Below, piece by piece: positions 59,478 to 64,000 of a DNA stretch of 64,000 nt. This stretch comes from Maratus speciosus. Its lineage: Eukaryota > Arthropoda > Arachnida > Araneae > Salticidae. Location: NCBI GenBank assembly GCA_963932465.1, contig OZ010791.1, forward strand, positions 620,937,800 through 621,001,799, given 5' to 3'. Both the position numbers and the translations under genes were made by a program. Below the pieces are notes generated by a model, which saw only the letters and a program-made list of their open reading frames with translations, made no database searches and was not told where the DNA came from. Every line of letters begins with the position of its first letter. Positions within the stretch are counted from its first letter, which is position 1.

Positions 59478-61293
59478 ATACTTATGAAAAAATATGAACA
59501 GTTTCTATAAAAAAGTAAATTGAAATTAAAGAAAAGAAACCATTGGCCATAGGGGGAAAAAATGAACAAAATTGACCAAGTATCAGTAAACAAACAAAAT
59601 TATTCAGAATTTTTAACCTTTTCGTTGACACTAAAACAAAAGTAATACACCATTAGAAAGGGGAGAAAGAAAAGATTCAAAATATTAAAAAATTCAAAAA
59701 TCATTTTTCTTTCTTTTTACAAAGAGAGCTATCAAATTGGACAACTTTATGGACAAGGAAAATAAATCACCTGAAACAAAAGTGTGCTAGCCTGCATAAA
59801 GTTGAACTAATTTTTCTGCACTCAAGAGGGAAATAAAAGAAAAAACCCCACTCCTACCCATTCTTACATTTTTTTTCATTTAGCCAATTAAAGTGCAAAT
59901 TGGAGAATGAAGAAGGATGGCTTGATATATTGTTTTAAAATGGCAGATTCATTTAAATCAGCTGTAAAAAGCAGCATTAAAAATGGAATTATCTCGAGAT
60001 ACAACAGATTTCCTGAAAATACATCATTATTAAAATTTTAAGGTAATTAAAGGTAAATATGAGATAGATAGTAGCCCTTCACACATCTAATGTCTTGTAA
60101 CATCTTTTAATAACACTTTCAAGTATCATTTATTAATCATAACTTATGTTAATTTTTCTACAGACAAATAAGAGTTAAACTTAGTTTAGATACTGGTTAG
60201 GTGAAAGATTCATAATTATGATAGCACTTTAAAAGACCGCAGATTTTGTGGAAATAAAATGCTAGAGAATTTAAAAGAAAAGATTTAATTAAAGATACAG
60301 CAAAGGAAAAGACCAGTTTCAGTGCAAAGATCACATAATAATTACCAACTATTTGAAAACCTAAATATAAGTTGAAACTATCAAAAAAACCCTAATAAGC
60401 GGCTATCAGTAGCTTTTCTAAATTTAATATGATTTATCATATATTTACTGACAATTCTGATTCTATAAAAGAACTATTTTATGAAACTAGCAATGTTATT
60501 TTCCCCAAAATCTCAATAATAACTGTTAAGACTGATTGAAAGATTTTAAACATTTTTTTTTTTAAATCAACATAATAGCGTGCTGATCTTTTAAATATGT
60601 AAACATACGTCATATTCATGATATTTTGCAAGTAAATATTTGAAAAGCATATAATCAACAAATAGTCAAAGCTTGGAGAATACTGGATATATATAACAGC
60701 ATTGAGAATATTTATTCCAAATTTATTCCATGTTATCTATTAATGGACTTTTAGGTTTTATGCTTCTTCATTTTATTATGAGAAAATACAGACAGTAATA
60801 TACATATATATATATATATATATATATGACATCATAACAATTAGCACTAACTGTATTATTATTTTTATCAACATACTGAAGTTAACAACCATTTTAGAAA
60901 AACTAAAATTAAGTACCTTTAAAAGAAAATATAATTAAAAATGAAGGTATATGTATTACTATTTTTTCAGATAGCATAAAATTAAACACTATTCATCACA
61001 AAAGATAGTTCATACAATAACACCATCAGATAAGTATATCTACTGACATAACATAAACAAAACAAAAGGAAAAAAAAAAAGACTAATTCTAAAATGAAAT
61101 ATTCAGATTTAAATTCCGATGTCTTTAGCATATGTTGATACATTTTTAAATATGCACATACTACTTTTTTTAATTATAAAACTGGTCAAAAATTATAAAA
61201 ATTGTCAAATTTAATATTAAAATAAACACTTGATGCTAATCAGAGTATATACATATAAAATAAATATTAAAACACAAAACATATTTAAAATAC
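59478..61293. other. Intron or intergenic DNA
   Basis: AT-rich; (AT)n microsatellite at about 60805-60828. No gene recognised. Confidence 0.45.
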
Positions 61294-61395
61294 CTGACGT
61301 TGCAGACTTTATCTTTAAAGTCATCTTCCAGAGGTTAACCTTCATTTAGTGTATCGCATGGGGATTTCACTGAGTCAGTTGCTTGAATGAAAACA
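61294..61395 (-). other. Candidate short spliced exon with ATG, phase-1 donor
   Basis: A 102-nt island, clearly less AT-rich than its flanks, is bounded on the minus strand by a good acceptor (CTTTTTTGTAACAG) and a donor (GTCAG|GTATTT). All three frames hold a stop, so it cannot be an internal coding exon. Two readings remain. As a leader exon, ATG at 61345 opens 17 codons (MKVNLWKMTLKIKSATS) ending in phase 1, matching the phase of the zinc-finger acceptors; a second in-frame ATG at 61324 has the better context (AAGATGA). As a terminal exon entered in phase 2, it would encode 19 residues ending CDTLNEG. A purely 5'-UTR exon is also possible. It lies about 14 kb upstream of the first zinc-finger exon. 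Confidence 0.4.
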
Positions 61396-61775
61396 CTGTT
61401 ACAAAAAAGTAAAAATTCCAAAACATGATTAGATCTGAAAGCAGAAAGCCATCTGCTGGCAGATCAAAATTTCAATACTTTAGGTTTGGAACAAAAATTA
61501 AATCTTGTATTGCAAATACACTTCATTTAAACTGTTAATCCAAATATTTGTAATTAGAAATAAAAGATTTTTATTGCAGACTTCTTCTTTATGTAAATTA
61601 AACTTTACAGATTCCCTTATAAAGTCTTTAAGAGGATTAGAAATATCTTGAAATAATTTTTAATTTTTGAAATCAACCATTGTAACATTACTTTAGAAAA
61701 TATTTTAGATAAAGCTGTGGATTGTTAAATCTCAAATCGTTTTTATGCTCTTTAATCCATTCAAATAATCTTCTC
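61396..61775. other. Non-coding, nothing recognised
   Basis: AT-rich sequence upstream, on the minus strand, of the candidate 61.3-kb exon. Confidence 0.4.
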
Positions 61776-61783
61776 GTTGTCAT

Positions 61784-62975
61784 CAGGGCTTAATTTGCGC
61801 CGGAGCCTTCCGGAGCTCAGGTCCGGTACTTCTCTAGTTTTTTTTTTTTTTAATTACATATTGGTTGAAATTCACTGGAGTTAATAAATACAAGGCTCAA
61901 GTCCAGTGCAATAATGCTTCAGAAAAAACGAAGCCTAAATTACCCTTTCTTTTCCATCCCATCTCTAAGTGTTTGCATTCTTTTCTATCAAAACACTTAT
62001 ATGTGACATAATGTGCTACACATGCAGGATATAGAGATGAAACAGGCTCAATTTTTACATCAGTCTTTGGGCTTAGGCGAGCTTGAGTTCAATCTGTCAG
62101 TCATTCAAAATTTTATTTATTCATGTATAAAGAAACAGAACTTTTCCCCCTTAAAAATTATGTATTCCATTTCAAATCATTTTAATGCTATTTTGAATAG
62201 AATGAAGGAGAAACAGAAATCATGTTTTTCTATTCTAATGATATTTGCAAATTTATGTCTGGCATTGATGGCACCGACATGTTGATATGGCACCACTCAA
62301 GAGAGCGAAGAATGAATTTGCTTTCAGTTAGATTTTCTTTTGTGACAGTAGGATATTTTTTAATTGGATTGTTTATTTTTTTTATTTAGATATCCAACCT
62401 GGAAAAAAAATGTTCTTTTATTTTTAGTCACCGAGCATCAGCTCCAGGTTTTGTTTGTTTGAGGTTTTTAGGCTTCTATTGTGTACGAGTATGAAAATAA
62501 CGTTAGTGATTTTTCTATTTATTTTTCATCATGAGCGCTGTTCATGCTAAGGCTCTGAACTGCACATTTATGAAATAACTTTCCTTTATAAGTAGATATA
62601 AATGCCATGTATTGTTTATTATTCTGATAGAAAGCAATTAAGCAGTGTTTCGCATTTTTCGATAAAAGCATTGAATCTTTCTATTTTTGTGTTAACACTA
62701 TTTCTGAACCATAATCCTTGCCTTATTTAATTGCAGAATTCTGCAATTAATTAACATTAAAATTAGGCAAAGATTTCTATTCGGAAGGAGTGATAAACTA
62801 AAAAATGGTATAGACATTTTTATTTTGCTAAAAAATAAAAGATAATGCTCTAAATTTGGCAAATAATGTATGAAATATAAATATGTGGATTGGAGTGACG
62901 GCAGGGGCACTCTATGGTTTTAGTACTGCATAATATTAGGGGTCCAGTACTTCTTTTGTTAGAAATTAAGCCCTA
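61784..62975. mobile_element. hAT-like element, copy 2 (CAGGGCTTAATTT family)
   Basis: Left end CAGGGCTTAATTTGCGCCGG, right end AAATTAAGCCCTA (last base changed), with an imperfect 8-bp duplication GTTGTCAT / TTTCTCAT. Colinear with 35262-36135 but with about 600 extra bases (roughly 61960-62570) that the shorter copy lacks. Those bases include a 90-codon plus frame (62013-62285) of unknown nature, which may be a scrap of the parent element's gene. Confidence 0.82.
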
Positions 62976-62983
62976 TTTCTCAT

Positions 62984-63404
62984 ACCAATGTAAAATATTA
63001 ATTCCCCATTATTAAGCTGTAGTGCAATCTCATAAACACCGGAAAGGAAAGAGGTAGGAATGGGATCTTGTTTTTTGCTCACTGCAGTCAAATATTTTTT
63101 AGTAGGGGAGACAATAAATTGAACATTAAATCTATTTAAAATTCTTCTTGATCTTTCATACATAATAGGCCATAACTTCAGCCATTAGAAAAATTATCTA
63201 TGTTCCTGTTACGCATGTACACTTATTAGCATCATATGTTTATTTTAATATAACTTTTTAAGTACAACCATTAACATGGAATTTGTTTACAAGCTAAAAT
63301 GTTTAATTAATTTAGTGTGAAATTAGGTTTTATATTTATGCATCTGAAATTCATATTTAAAAGAAAAAGTTGGCATAAGTTATAATCATTACATAAATGA
63401 AAGG
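62984..63404. other. Non-coding, nothing recognised
   Basis: A minus frame (63163-62966) overlaps the transposon end and has no recognisable domain. Confidence 0.35.
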
Positions 63405-63406
63405 TA

Positions 63407-63514
63407 CAGTCAGGCCTCTATTTAACAAAGTCATTAAGAGAATGCACTTTGCGATTTGAAGGTTATTTTACAAAGAGATTTGTAAAATAGTCTTAGCAAA
63501 ATAGAGGCCAACTG
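63407..63514. mobile_element. 108-bp TA-flanked hairpin MITE
   Basis: CAGTCAGGCCTCTATTT and, inverted, CAGTTGGCCTCTATTTT ends; TA at 63405-63406 and 63515-63516. Probably a pogo/Tigger-type miniature. Confidence 0.82.
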
Positions 63515-63516
63515 TA

Positions 63517-64000
63517 CTTATTTATTCCTAAGTTAGAGATTATCACTAAATGAATGTAATAAATATATGCTTGTAAATATAAAATTATATACATAATTTT
63601 AACAAATATTATTTTTAAATTCTTAAAATTATGTTCCTTTGCATTATTAACACCAATAACAAACTTGGTCAGCTTAACAGTACATCATACGAATCTTGAG
63701 ATATTAGGGATGCATTTCTTTAGCACGGTTAAAGAACATTTATAAGTAAATTTTAAATTACACATTTTAAGAGGTAACTTGTAAACAAACTTAATGGAAA
63801 TACTTCTTTTTCTCATTTGTACCTTCTCTCTTATTCATTAAAAGTACAAAAACTTTGTTGAAAGCAGAGGTAATATAGCGAAAAAGCTCATACTTAATGC
63901 TGAAAGTTGTTGTAATATATATATATTTGTTAAAATATACTTAATTCAACACAGGTAAGACACTGAGTTTTGATTTTATATGGGGACCCAACTTTATACA
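63517..64000. other. Non-coding to the window edge
   Basis: AT-rich; a plus-strand CAG|GTAAGA near 63952 matches a splice donor but has no supporting exon. Upstream exons of the minus-strand zinc-finger gene may lie beyond 64000. Confidence 0.35.

Noticed and set aside
63945..63960. Plus-strand donor CAG|GTAAGA near the window edge
   Set aside because: Perfect consensus but no upstream acceptor or open frame; expected by chance in 64 kb.

Overview
The window is eukaryotic, AT-rich, intron-dominated DNA. Evidence: a tRNA-derived SINE, many short inverted-repeat DNA transposons with clean target-site duplications, long A/T and G/C homopolymers, and C2H2 zinc-finger exons with canonical splice acceptors. 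An arthropod, perhaps an arachnid, is my best guess, but nothing here proves the taxon. No prokaryotic-style gene, operon, rRNA or CRISPR array is present.

Gene content. The only confident coding sequence is three C2H2 zinc-finger terminal exons on the minus strand: 47510-47164 (3 fingers), 42980-42460 (5 fingers) and 25197-24785 (4 fingers). Each opens at a splice acceptor, carries its own stop codon and can be read from a phase-1 junction. All three reuse a 'QKGS/QKGN' recognition helix. This looks like a set of mutually exclusive 3' exons of one gene, as in lola- or broad-type BTB zinc-finger loci, or a tandem cluster of small zinc-finger genes. No BTB domain is seen in the window; if there is one it lies beyond the right edge. 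Two short candidate leader exons (61395-61294 and 51776-51683) each hold an ATG open to a phase-1 donor, so either could join to a zinc-finger exon in frame. A third candidate, 36322-36119, has a strong acceptor and a phase-1 open frame without fingers.

Left part (1-20 kb). This is a repeat-rich, gene-poor block. It holds a 1.06-kb TA-flanked element (1082-2142), a possible Helitron 3' end (6721-6759), a minisatellite of about 24 copies of a 78-bp unit (about 7.85-9.72 kb), and a GC-rich hAT-like element with an 8-bp duplication and a nested TTAA element (11292-12727). It also holds a terminal-inverted-repeat element built on a 173-bp repeat (12985-13671), a degenerate tandem array split by a SINE with an 11-bp duplication (16.4-17.2 kb), and two foldback elements (18870-19188, 19888-20304).

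Middle and right (20-64 kb). This is mostly intron or intergenic DNA between the zinc-finger exons, seeded with elements whose ends can be read to the base. They comprise hAT-like elements (28513, 35262, 40367, 45010, 48238, 61784), TTAA elements (30185, 33004, 49179) and TA elements (21899, 36475, 45259, 56692, 63407). Several are nested. Almost none keeps a transposase frame, so nearly all are non-autonomous.

No clearly new system is evident. The best leads are the phase-matched zinc-finger exon set with its candidate leader exons, competing acceptors 8 nt apart at one exon, a TTAA family seen three times, and a transposon carrying an X-box plus CRE promoter-like module.
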